Positions 1 to 5,947 of a DNA stretch of 6,972 nt are shown piece by piece. The first letter of the stretch is position 1. Each line of letters starts with the position of its first letter. This stretch comes from an uncultured Ruminococcus sp. (GTDB taxonomy: Bacteria; Bacillota; Clostridia; Oscillospirales; Ruminococcaceae). A model generated the notes under the pieces. It ran no database searches. It saw only the letters and a list, made by a program, of their open reading frames with translations, and was not told the DNA's origin. The stretch lies in the NCBI RefSeq assembly GCF_937915125.1, contig NZ_CALDMP010000054.1, forward strand, positions 1-6,972. The letters run 5' to 3'. The translations under genes and the position numbers were made by a program.

Positions 1-106
1 GACGAAAAATCTGACGGCGCACCTGACGCGCAATCTTTGTGCGGTATTGCCCTGACGAAAAATCTGACGGTGCATCTGACGTACCATCTTTGTGCGGTAT
101 TGCCTT
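1..106. repeat. Two tandem copies of a 53-bp intergenic repeat
   Basis: Copy 1 spans 1-53 and copy 2 spans 54-106, head to tail, with 47 of 53 positions identical by eye. Differences are at unit positions 18, 22, 29, 30, 32 and 52. Each unit holds a small potential hairpin: 17-20 with 28-31 in copy 1, and 69-73 with 81-85 in copy 2, both with a 7-nt loop. Most of the differences fall in or beside this stem and keep it paired. The first copy starts at base 1, so the array may continue upstream of the window. I see no gene in it and no CRISPR-like spacer: the copies abut directly. Function unknown; it resembles an intergenic repeat family rather than part of the downstream promoter. Confidence 0.85.
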
Positions 107-141
107 AAAAAATGATTTACGTGGATGGGCAGTTTTGTGGG

Positions 142-170
142 TTGACATCTGTCGAAAAATGTGGTATAAT
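142..170 (+). promoter_or_regulatory. Consensus sigma-A promoter of the rubredoxin/GOGAT-like/rubrerythrin gene
   Basis: A perfect -35 box TTGACA (142-147) and a perfect -10 box TATAAT (165-170) are separated by exactly 17 bp. Transcription should start near 177, which leaves a leader of about 94 nt before the ATG at 271. Such a match predicts strong basal transcription, so regulation would more likely act through a repressor or the leader. A second TATAAT lies at 237-242, but its only candidate -35 (TTGGGA, 212-217) is 19 bp away, so it is a weaker alternative. Confidence 0.85.
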
Positions 171-207
171 CAATATCGCCTAAATAATACTGCTGTTTGT
201 ATATAAC

Positions 208-226
208 TTTGTTGGGATTCAACAAA
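208..226. promoter_or_regulatory. 19-bp dyad, operator-like, downstream of the promoter
   Basis: TTTGTTG (208-214) and CAACAAA (220-226) form a perfect 7-bp inverted repeat around the 5-bp centre GGATT. It lies about 30 bp after the predicted transcription start and overlaps the weak second -35. The outer TTGTT...AACAA halves resemble the Rex (NADH/NAD+-sensing repressor) operator, but the space between them is 7 bp rather than the canonical 8. The RNA hairpin would be short and AU-rich, so a protein-binding site seems likelier than an RNA element. The identity of the regulator is inference only. Confidence 0.4.
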
Positions 227-270
227 ATCAACCCTGTATAATACAAATCTGAACATGAGAGGTGTAGATT

Positions 271-2361
271 ATGGCGATTTATCAATGTGACATCTGCGGT
301 GCGGTCTACGATGAGGAAAAGGAGGGAAAGCCCATTTCCGAGCTGACCTGCTGTCCCATCTGCAAGCAGCCCGTTTCCCATCTGGTGCCTGTGCCTGGGG
401 AAGAAAAACCAGCGCCGAAGTCCTATTCCGGCGATCTGGATTATGACAGCGCAACGGCAAGAAACGATGCAAGTGCCCGTTATATGGCGGAGATTCACCA
501 GATGGCAGTGACGGGAAAAACCATCGGCGGTGCAATGAGCACAAAAATGCCCTTGCCCTCCTGGGATGATATCCTGCTGCTGGGGTCTCAGCTGAATCCC
601 CCGCCGTTGGATGACGGAGCGCCTGTGGATACTGTCACCGTGATCGGCAAGCACGCAAAAAAGCCCATGATCCTGAACAGCCCCGTATATATTTCCCATA
701 TGTCCTTCGGCGCTCTGTCGAAAGAGGTGAAGGTCGCCCTTGCGAAAGGCTCTGCTATGGCGAAAACAGCCATGTGCAGCGGCGAAGGCGGCATCCTGCC
801 GGAGGAAAAAGCGGCGGCATATAAGTACATATTTGAGTATATCCCCAACAAATACAGCGTCACGGACGAAAACCTGCGCTCCGCCGATGCCATTGAGATC
901 AAGATCGGACAGGGCACAAAGCCGGGAATGGGCGGACATCTGCCGGGAGAAAAGGTCACTGCGGAAATTGCCGCCATCCGGGGAAAAAAGCAGGGTGAGG
1001 ATATCCAGAGCCCCAGCAAGTTCCCGGAGCTGCAATCCAAGGAAGATCTGCGGGACATGGTGGACATGCTGCGCACACGTTCTGAGGGTTGTCCCATCGG
1101 CATCAAAATTGCCGCGGGAAATATTGAAAAAGACCTGGAATACTGCGTTTTTGCAAATCCGGATTTCATCACCATTGACGGCAGAGGCGGTGCAACGGCT
1201 TCCAGTCCCCTGATGCTGCGTGAAGCCACTTCTGTTCCCACGATCTATGCGCTGAGCCGTGCCAGAGCATACCTGGACTCTGTCCATTCTGATATTTCCC
1301 TTGTCATTACCGGCGGACTCCGGGTGTCTGCTGACTTTGCAAAGGCATTGGCAATGGGTGCGGATGCTGTGGCAATTGCCAGTGCAGGTCTGATCGCTGC
1401 TGCATGCCAGCAATACCGGATCTGCGGAAGCGGAAACTGCCCGGTGGGCGTTGCGACACAGGATCCGGAGCTGCGCAAGAGACTGCATGTGGATGCCGCA
1501 GCACAGCGTGTGGCAAACTTTCTGAACGTTTCTCTTGACGAACTGAAAACCTTTGCGAGAGTGACGGGAAAGCATTCTGTCCATGACTTGTGCGTGGACG
1601 ATCTTGTGACAACGGACAGAGATATTGCAGAATATACCCATATCCGGCACGCAGGTCAGCCGAATATGGATGCGAAAAATACAACTACCATGGAGGAAAA
1701 CAAAATGAAACAGTACAAATGCAAACTATGCGGAGAAATTTTTACAGTAAAGGACGGCGAAACACCAGTCTGCCCCAGATGCGGTGCAACAGGAGACAAT
1801 CTGGAAGAAGTGACTGCGGAGACAAAGAACAAGTACGCAGGAACCCAGACTGAGAAGAATCTCCACGCCGCTTTTGACGGTGAGTCCGGCGCAAGAAACA
1901 AGTACACCTATTTTGCTTCTGTGGCAAAAAAAGAGGGATATGAGCAGATCGCTGCCCTGTTCCTGAAAACTGCCGAGAATGAACGGGAACACGCAAAAAT
2001 GTGGTTCAAGGAGCTGAACGGCATCGGCGATACGGCTGCCAACCTTGCGGCTGCTGCTGAGGGCGAAAACTATGAGTGGACGGATATGTACGACGGATTT
2101 GCAAAGACCGCCGAGGAAGAGGGCTTCCCGGAGCTCGCCGCAAAATTCCGCATGGTGGCTGCCATTGAAAAGCACCACGAGGAACGCTATCGTGCACTGC
2201 TGAAAAATGTGGAAACTGCGTCTGTTTTCGAGAAGAGCGAGGTCAAGGTGTGGGAATGCCGCAACTGCGGTCATATTGTGGTCGGCACAAAGGCACCGGA
2301 GATCTGTCCTGCCTGTGCACATCCGCAGAGCTATTTTGAGATCAGCGAGGCGAATTATTAA
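271..2361 (+). CDS. Fusion: rubredoxin-like / FMN glutamate-synthase-like / rubrerythrin
   Basis: The 696-residue product has three parts. Residues 1-35 form a rubredoxin-like FeCys4 knuckle (C6xxC9, C28PxC31, with an extra C27). Residues ~70-450 match the FMN-binding synthase domain of glutamate synthase: SFGALS, QGTKPGMGG, and a [3Fe-4S] motif C379-x5-C385-x4-C390. No N-terminal glutamine amidotransferase is present, so glutamine-dependent glutamate synthesis is unlikely. Residues 479-696 are a full rubrerythrin: a Cys4 knuckle (C484, C487, C501, C504), diiron ligands E538, E571xxH574, E599xxE602 and E633xxH636, and a C-terminal rubredoxin (C663, C666, C679, C682). Rubrerythrins are cytosolic NAD(P)H-linked peroxidases of anaerobes. 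I infer that the FMN domain may feed electrons to the peroxidase end. The start at 271 has GAGAGGTG at 257-264. GGAGG at 1692-1696 lies 8 nt before the in-frame ATG at 1705, so rubrerythrin may also be made alone. Confidence 0.9.
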   Translation: MAIYQCDICGAVYDEEKEGKPISELTCCPICKQPVSHLVPVPGEEKPAPKSYSGDLDYDSATARNDASARYMAEIHQMAVTGKTIGGAMSTKMPLPSWDDILLLGSQLNPPPLDDGAPVDTVTVIGKHAKKPMILNSPVYISHMSFGALSKEVKVALAKGSAMAKTAMCSGEGGILPEEKAAAYKYIFEYIPNKYSVTDENLRSADAIEIKIGQGTKPGMGGHLPGEKVTAEIAAIRGKKQGEDIQSPSKFPELQSKEDLRDMVDMLRTRSEGCPIGIKIAAGNIEKDLEYCVFANPDFITIDGRGGATASSPLMLREATSVPTIYALSRARAYLDSVHSDISLVITGGLRVSADFAKALAMGADAVAIASAGLIAAACQQYRICGSGNCPVGVATQDPELRKRLHVDAAAQRVANFLNVSLDELKTFARVTGKHSVHDLCVDDLVTTDRDIAEYTHIRHAGQPNMDAKNTTTMEENKMKQYKCKLCGEIFTVKDGETPVCPRCGATGDNLEEVTAETKNKYAGTQTEKNLHAAFDGESGARNKYTYFASVAKKEGYEQIAALFLKTAENEREHAKMWFKELNGIGDTAANLAAAAEGENYEWTDMYDGFAKTAEEEGFPELAAKFRMVAAIEKHHEERYRALLKNVETASVFEKSEVKVWECRNCGHIVVGTKAPEICPACAHPQSYFEISEANY
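1692..1707 (+). promoter_or_regulatory. Internal Shine-Dalgarno and ATG for standalone rubrerythrin
   Basis: GGAGG (1692-1696) is followed by an 8-nt A-rich spacer and ATG (1705-1707), in frame with the large fusion at residue 479. The sequence after this ATG reads exactly like the usual N-terminus of a clostridial rubrerythrin, an MKxYxCxxCG start. A free product would have 218 residues. The linker just before it (residues ~463-478) is hydrophilic and of low complexity, as expected for a former intergenic stretch that became coding. Confidence 0.55.
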
Positions 2362-2411
2362 GCTGGTTGCTGTCTGGCATTTGATTTGTATTCCAGATAC
2401 TGTATAAATAT

Positions 2412-2457
2412 AAAACCCCCGGAAATACGCTGTTTTACGTATTTTCGGGGGTTTTTT
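2412..2457. terminator. Strong intrinsic terminator, probably bidirectional
   Basis: An 18-bp stem (2412-2429 with 2438-2455) with one G-T pair and an 8-nt loop (2430-2437) begins 51 nt after the stop of the fusion gene. On the plus strand the run TTTTTT (2452-2457) gives a classic rho-independent terminator. On the minus strand the stem ends in TTTTATATTT, so it can also end transcription of the small gene and the araC-family gene arriving from the right. The restored stop codon of the small minus-strand gene (2437-2435) lies in the loop, so terminator and coding sequence overlap. Confidence 0.9.
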
Positions 2458-2576
2458 GAGACTTCTTCTCTTTTAATTCTTGCTCCAAATTTTGAATCGC
2501 TTTTTTTCAACTCTTCAATTGACATTTTTTTGATATTTTCCGGAACAACGACATTATCATCAATGAACACTTCCAT
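2435..2576 (-). pseudogene. Small coiled-coil-like protein, frameshifted at an A7 run
   Basis: Reading leftwards from ATG 2576, with AGGTG just upstream and a 6-nt spacer, the frame opens as MEVFIDDNVVVPENIKKMS and then EELKK. At the run of seven As (2507-2501 on the minus strand) the frame turns into non-heptad sequence and runs through the terminator into the 3' end of the rubrerythrin gene, stopping at 2358. Removing one A gives AIQNLEQELKEKKSQKTPENT and a stop at 2437-2435. That is a 46-residue acidic/basic helix with coiled-coil spacing, resembling short hypothetical proteins common in gut Clostridia (recalled, not searched). I read it as a small gene with a 1-nt insertion, or a homopolymer sequencing error. 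GTG at 2585 is also in frame but overlaps the Shine-Dalgarno. Function unknown. Confidence 0.55.
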
Positions 2577-2639
2577 ATATTTCACCTACATTATGAGAAA
2601 ACGGTGCAATGTGAGCATCAGCCCGTGAATCAGGATTTT

Positions 2640-2656
2640 GCTGTCCTTGCGACAGC
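2640..2656 (-). other. Small hairpin just after the araC-family stop
   Basis: GCTGTC (2640-2645) and GACAGC (2651-2656) form a perfect 6-bp stem with a 5-nt loop, starting 2 nt after the minus-strand stop at 2661-2659. No T-run follows in the minus direction, so it is at best a weak pause or 3'-end stabilising hairpin. The bidirectional terminator at 2412-2457 is the more likely end of this transcript. Confidence 0.35.
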
Positions 2657-2658
2657 CC

Positions 2659-3522
2659 CTACTCTTCCCCCACTACATCCAGCCCCGCATCTCCGTCAGC
2701 CCCTAAGATCCGCAGCTTTTGCTGGTACTGGGTGCTTTTCAGCAGCAAACAGTATTTCTTCGGGGTGAGACCGGAAAGCGCCTTGAAATCATGGACAAAA
2801 TGGGACTGGTCATAATACCCCAGCTCTGCCGCAACTTCTGTCAGGGTTCTTTCGGCACGGTGGTTCAGCGCCTGAACAGCCGCCTGAAACCGGAAAATCT
2901 TCGCCAGCTGCTTGGGGCTCAGTCCCACCTCGGTGCGAAAGCACTTGTCGATATACCGGGTGGTATACCCCGTCTCTTCCGCCAGCTGTTCCATGGTAAT
3001 GCTCCCGGCAGAGCGCACCAGCAGATTGGCGGAATGGAGCACCAGCAGATTGCTGTTTTCCATGGGAGAAAGCCGCTGGTAAATGCGCAGATACGACCGG
3101 AGAAAGGCACGGATCTGCCTGTGAAAATCCATGGTGCCGCAGATCTCCTCCAGCATGCGCTCGTCCCGGATCAGGGTGGAAAAGGGGATCCGATGGTTCA
3201 CCAGACTCCCCATAACGCCCGAAACGCCCAGCACCGGGTTATACCCCGGCAGAAACCGCACCCCGAAATAACAAGCCTCCGACCGCATGAGGACAGTCTC
3301 CGGCGCAAGGACTGTGCCGCAGATCTCAGCCTCCGGGGCATCCGGATCACAGCAGAACACCATATCCACACAACCGTCGGGCACCGCATACCGGGGTGCA
3401 GTTCCCGTCCGGCACTGGTAAAAGTGAACGATTCCGAACCGGTTCATCACACATTTTGCATATGTCTCAGCCGCTGTGACGAAAAACGGCTGCCTGGGTG
3501 TCATATAGATTCGCTGTTCCAT
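2659..3522 (-). CDS. AraC-family transcriptional regulator
   Basis: The 287-residue cytosolic DNA-binding protein has the two helix-turn-helix units of the AraC/XylS family near the C-terminus: HTH1 at about 174-200 (MEQLAEETGYTTRYIDKCF) and HTH2 at about 226-258 (LTEVAAELGYYDQSHFVHDF, then GLTPKKY). The N-terminal ~160 residues carry VPDGCVDMVF (47-56) and FGVRFLPG (86-93). These are typical of the ligand-sensing domain in the DUF6597-type AraC subgroup and not of the arabinose cupin. The ligand is unknown. The start at 3522 is supported by AAAGGTG 8 nt upstream. The gene lies directly downstream of, and in the same orientation as, the amino acid permease, so it is a candidate regulator of that locus (inference). 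A 26-residue tail after the last helix is unusual but small. Confidence 0.9.
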   Translation of the reverse strand: MEQRIYMTPRQPFFVTAAETYAKCVMNRFGIVHFYQCRTGTAPRYAVPDGCVDMVFCCDPDAPEAEICGTVLAPETVLMRSEACYFGVRFLPGYNPVLGVSGVMGSLVNHRIPFSTLIRDERMLEEICGTMDFHRQIRAFLRSYLRIYQRLSPMENSNLLVLHSANLLVRSAGSITMEQLAEETGYTTRYIDKCFRTEVGLSPKQLAKIFRFQAAVQALNHRAERTLTEVAAELGYYDQSHFVHDFKALSGLTPKKYCLLLKSTQYQQKLRILGADGDAGLDVVGEE

Positions 3523-3524
3523 GC

Positions 3525-3597
3525 AAAAAACACCTTTCGCTTTCCTCCGTTACTATTGGTATTATAGTACAGATTGCAGGAAAGCGCAAGGTGTTTT
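3525..3597 (-). terminator. Permease terminator whose stem hides the araC ribosome binding site
   Basis: In the minus direction, 3597-3578 and 3546-3527 form a 20-bp inverted repeat with a single mismatch (3587/3537). The loop is 31 nt and the right arm ends in TTTTTT (3530-3525). It begins 27 nt after the permease stop and fits an intrinsic terminator. The right arm contains the AAAGGTG (3537-3531) that serves the araC-family start at 3522. In any read-through RNA this site would therefore be base-paired. Confidence 0.7.
3561..3589 (-). promoter_or_regulatory. Promoter of the araC-family gene inside the hairpin
   Basis: On the minus strand a perfect TATAAT (3566-3561) sits 17 bp after TTGCGC (3589-3584), which matches three of six -35 positions. 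The predicted start is near 3554. A transcript from it would contain only the right arm of the inverted repeat, so its ribosome binding site would be free. The weak -35 suggests dependence on an activator, possibly the gene product itself; the two repeat arms could then also be operator half-sites. Confidence 0.6.
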
Positions 3598-3623
3598 ACG
3601 GTTTATTCAGAACTTGTTTTCAT

Positions 3624-5099
3624 TCATTCCGGACGGGTGCCGGTGTTGACATCAGCGGGAACGCTCTGAACCTCCGGTTCTGCCTGGAGACGGAGCCGCT
3701 TTGCCAGCTTGGGATTGTGGTGCATCTGATACAGGTCGGATTCCATTGCCATGACCTCCTTGATCTGGAACGCCTTGAACATGGGACGTTTCATGACCAT
3801 CTTGATCCAGACAACGGCATACACAGACAGAACAGCCAGAACGATCACAAAGATCAGATAGATCCGCTTCTTGATCTCCCAGCTGGGGTCAATGTTGTAG
3901 ATCATGAAGGCGTTGCCGATCACGCCCAGAATCGGGATCACCGGTCCCAGGGGCAGCTTAAAGGTACGGGGTGCCTTTGGCAGACGTTTCCGCAGCACCA
4001 GCACATCCACATGGAGGATGATGTAGGAGAAGATCCAGAAGGTGCAGCCCGTCAGGATGAGGAATGTTAGCTGATCGCTGGTGGAAAGTCCCGTGGCGTT
4101 AATAACGATCATTATGGCTGCCACCAGAAGCAGTCCCACATAGGGTGTTCCACGCTTGTTCCGGCAGAGAAAGACGGTGGGCAGCAGCTTGATCTTCGCC
4201 ATGCCGGAGCAGATCTGGGAAATGGAGAACATGGCTGTATTCAGGGTGCTGATCACTGCCAGCAGAGAGATTATGGTCATCCAGATGGTGCCCACCTTGC
4301 CGTACAGCAGAGTGCCGTATAAGATGTGGGGCACTGTGCTGGCGCCTAAGTCCTCCCAGGGGGTGTAGCGGCTGAAGCCGATGGTCATGAAGATCTGCAT
4401 AACCAGAATGGCAACGAGACTGATGACCATGCCGAGGGGCACCTTGCGGCGGGCATCTTTCACCTGAGACGAAATGGGCACAATGAACTCCACGCCGATG
4501 AACAGGAAGAATGCCAGTCCCAGCAGAGACAGCACGTCTCCCGGCTTTGAGGAGATCACCGCCTCCTGTTCCACGACCTCACCGGTACCCAGCCCCAGCG
4601 CACCTGCAATTCCCAGGAAGATCAGAGAGCCGATGAGACCATACGCCACGATGTTCTGTATCTTTGCAAACATATCCACCCCAAAGAGATTCAGCACTGC
4701 CAGAATCACGATCAGGGCAATGGAATACACAGAGCCGGAGATGGGGACATCCGGCAGCACGTTGCTCAGGGTGTTTCCGAACATGGCTGCCTCTGAGCTG
4801 CCCATAATGGTCTGGCAGGTCAGATAGCCGCCTACGGTAATCACAATGGACACGAAGGGTCCCAGACATGCCAGGGTATACTGCGCCATGCCGCCGGTGA
4901 GATTTGGCATCAGGGCATTGAACTCGCAGATGGAAAGCGCTGTCAGAATGTTAAAGGCACAGGCAATGACCATCGTCAGGATAAAGGGCGTTCCCACTGC
5001 GGCAGCACCCTGATCAATGGAAAGCAGACAGCTTGTGGCAACGATCAGACCCACGCCTGTGGCAATAATGCTGGGCAGACCCAGTTTTTTCTCTCCCAT
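3624..5099 (-). CDS. APC-superfamily amino acid permease
   Basis: This is an integral membrane transporter of about 491 residues. It has roughly a dozen hydrophobic segments, beginning with SIIATGVGLIVATSCLL near residue 10, the small-residue-rich TM1 pattern (GxGxIxA-like) of the APC superfamily where the substrate binds. Further membrane segments fill most of the chain to about residue 425, followed by a hydrophilic C-terminal tail of ~65 residues. The likely substrate is an amino acid or amine; the family fold alone cannot say which. I chose ATG 5099; TTG 5105 in the same frame has AGGA at a better spacing (5 nt) and would add two residues. Only 25 nt separate the start from the stop of the PII remnant, with no promoter visible there, so it is probably transcribed with the decayed operon upstream. 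No frameshift or gap is seen, so it appears functional. Confidence 0.9.
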   Translation of the reverse strand: MGEKKLGLPSIIATGVGLIVATSCLLSIDQGAAAVGTPFILTMVIACAFNILTALSICEFNALMPNLTGGMAQYTLACLGPFVSIVITVGGYLTCQTIMGSSEAAMFGNTLSNVLPDVPISGSVYSIALIVILAVLNLFGVDMFAKIQNIVAYGLIGSLIFLGIAGALGLGTGEVVEQEAVISSKPGDVLSLLGLAFFLFIGVEFIVPISSQVKDARRKVPLGMVISLVAILVMQIFMTIGFSRYTPWEDLGASTVPHILYGTLLYGKVGTIWMTIISLLAVISTLNTAMFSISQICSGMAKIKLLPTVFLCRNKRGTPYVGLLLVAAIMIVINATGLSTSDQLTFLILTGCTFWIFSYIILHVDVLVLRKRLPKAPRTFKLPLGPVIPILGVIGNAFMIYNIDPSWEIKKRIYLIFVIVLAVLSVYAVVWIKMVMKRPMFKAFQIKEVMAMESDLYQMHHNPKLAKRLRLQAEPEVQSVPADVNTGTRPE

Positions 5100-5124
5100 T
5101 TTCAATCACTTCCTATACACGGAT

Positions 5125-5241
5125 TTATTTTTCGCCATATACCAGCGCATCATAGCCCTCTTCACCGGTGCGGACACGAACCACATTTGTCACATCAGAG
5201 ACAAAGATCTTGCCGTCGCCGATGCTGCAATGCTGGAGGAA
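5125..5241 (-). pseudogene. C-terminal remnant of a PII nitrogen regulatory protein
   Basis: In the frame ending with TAA at 5127-5125, the last ~38 codons read FLQHCSIGDGKIFVSDVTN followed by VVRVRTGEEGYDALVYGEK. The GDGKIFV core and the RxRTGE segment are the C-terminal signature of PII (GlnB/GlnK) proteins, where the conserved residues contact ATP. PII proteins are ~112-120 residues, so about two thirds is missing, including the T-loop. There is no start codon with a ribosome binding site. The sequence passes straight into the DAO-type oxidase remnant in another frame. It therefore looks like the far side of a deletion scar. PII normally controls ammonium transport and glutamine synthesis, so the ancestral locus concerned nitrogen metabolism. 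Confidence 0.65.
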
Positions 5242-5749
5242 AGGGGCTTTCCCGGCTTTGCATATGGCTCCAGCCCGGAGTTCAGCCCAAAAACAAAGGA
5301 GCCATGCTCCGTCTGGTGACCATAAAAGTCCGCATCTGCGGTGCCCAGCATCTGCCAGAACATAGGAGCGACTGCCTCTGTCACCAGAGTCTCTAAGAGC
5401 ACCGGCTGCATGGGAATGTCGATTCCCACAGTGGAGGCAATGAAGCGACTTTCATAGCCTGCCGCCAGAATGACCGTGTCTCCCTCATAGACATTGCCGG
5501 AAGCCGTGACCACCTGGCGGACTGCACCCTTGATCTTCCGCAGTTCTACCACCTTTTCTCCGGAGATCACATGGGCACCCAGCCGGCGTGCCATTTTGTA
5601 GTAGCCCATTGTCGCCATCAGCGGATTGGCGTGGCCGTCTGTGGGACACCAGCTGGCACAGGTGACTTCCTCCGAGAGGTAGGGTGTGGGACAGATAAAA
5701 GGGAACGCCACACAGCGAGCAATCTTTGCCGCATGTACGCCATAGCCGC
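5190..5749 (-). pseudogene. Internal fragment of a DAO-type FAD-dependent oxidase
   Basis: The frame stopping at 5192-5190 carries LSEEVTCASWCPTDGHANPL, GAHVISGEKVVEL, a strand ending in DTVILAAGYESRFIA, and HGSFVFGLNSGLEP. These match the central part of the D-amino-acid oxidase / glycine oxidase / sarcosine oxidase beta-subunit family, where a CPxDGxxNP segment and an ILAAG strand are typical. The N-terminal dinucleotide-binding GxGxxG and the C-terminal FAD-contacting GxxGHG are both absent. Only ~180 of the usual ~390 residues remain. The left part runs in a different frame from the FAD-protein start upstream, and the right part enters the PII remnant in a third frame. A GTG at 5711 opens the frame but has no convincing ribosome binding site. 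Not expected to be an active enzyme. Confidence 0.65.
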
Positions 5750-5947
5750 CTCCCCGATATGGAAACCCCGGATCTTCGCCTTATGCTCCTTGGAACCGAA
5801 GAACTTGTGGATCTGTTTGAACAGCTGGCCGCCCGGCTTTGCGTTTTCATCATATACCACGACCTGCATACCACGCTTTGCCGCTTCAATGGCAGCGGAC
5901 AGACCTGCCGGCCCTGCGCCTACCACGATCATATCATATCGTTTCAT
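5618..5947 (-). pseudogene. Truncated FAD/NAD(P)-dependent oxidoreductase, N-terminus only
   Basis: The first ~66 residues are an excellent match to the N-terminus of the FAD-dependent large subunit found in amino acid / amine dehydrogenase complexes (HcnB, sarcosine-oxidase-alpha-like). They show IVVGAGPAGLSAAIEAAKRG (GxGxxG at 10-15), then DENAKPGGQLFKQIHKFFG. After about residue 66 (near 5750) the frame becomes arginine/serine-rich with no family character and stops at 5618, whereas true homologues run to 400-500 residues. GGAGGTG lies 9 nt before the ATG, and the start overlaps the preceding stop (ATGA), so translational coupling is intact although the product is cut. The junction marks a deletion into the DAO-type gene. 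Confidence 0.7.

Noticed and set aside
1..106. CRISPR array
   Set aside because: There are only two copies, directly abutting with no unique spacer, and the units differ internally.
588..1241. 217-codon frame on the minus strand inside the fusion gene
   Set aside because: It is antisense to the strongly conserved GOGAT-like domain, with no ribosome binding site and no recognisable motif.
271..1704. Genuine glutamate synthase large subunit (gltB)
   Set aside because: There is no class II amidotransferase domain with an N-terminal cysteine, and the rubredoxin and rubrerythrin parts point to a redox role, so I give no gltB symbol.
2501..2507. Programmed -1 frameshift heptamer in the small minus-strand gene
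   Set aside because: The restored frame requires skipping one base (+1), and the codon phase does not fit an X-XXY-YYZ heptamer. Seven As are also short for efficient transcriptional slippage.
2719..3567. Long open frame on the plus strand opposite the AraC-family gene
   Set aside because: It is a shadow of the minus-strand gene: the translation has no domain character, whereas the minus-strand product has two clear HTH units and a good ribosome binding site.
3547..3577. Invertible (phase-variable) promoter flanked by 20-bp inverted repeats
   Set aside because: The 31-bp spacing is very short, no invertase gene is present, and the terminator/RBS-sequestration reading explains the repeats and the T6 tail better. 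It is kept only as a side possibility.
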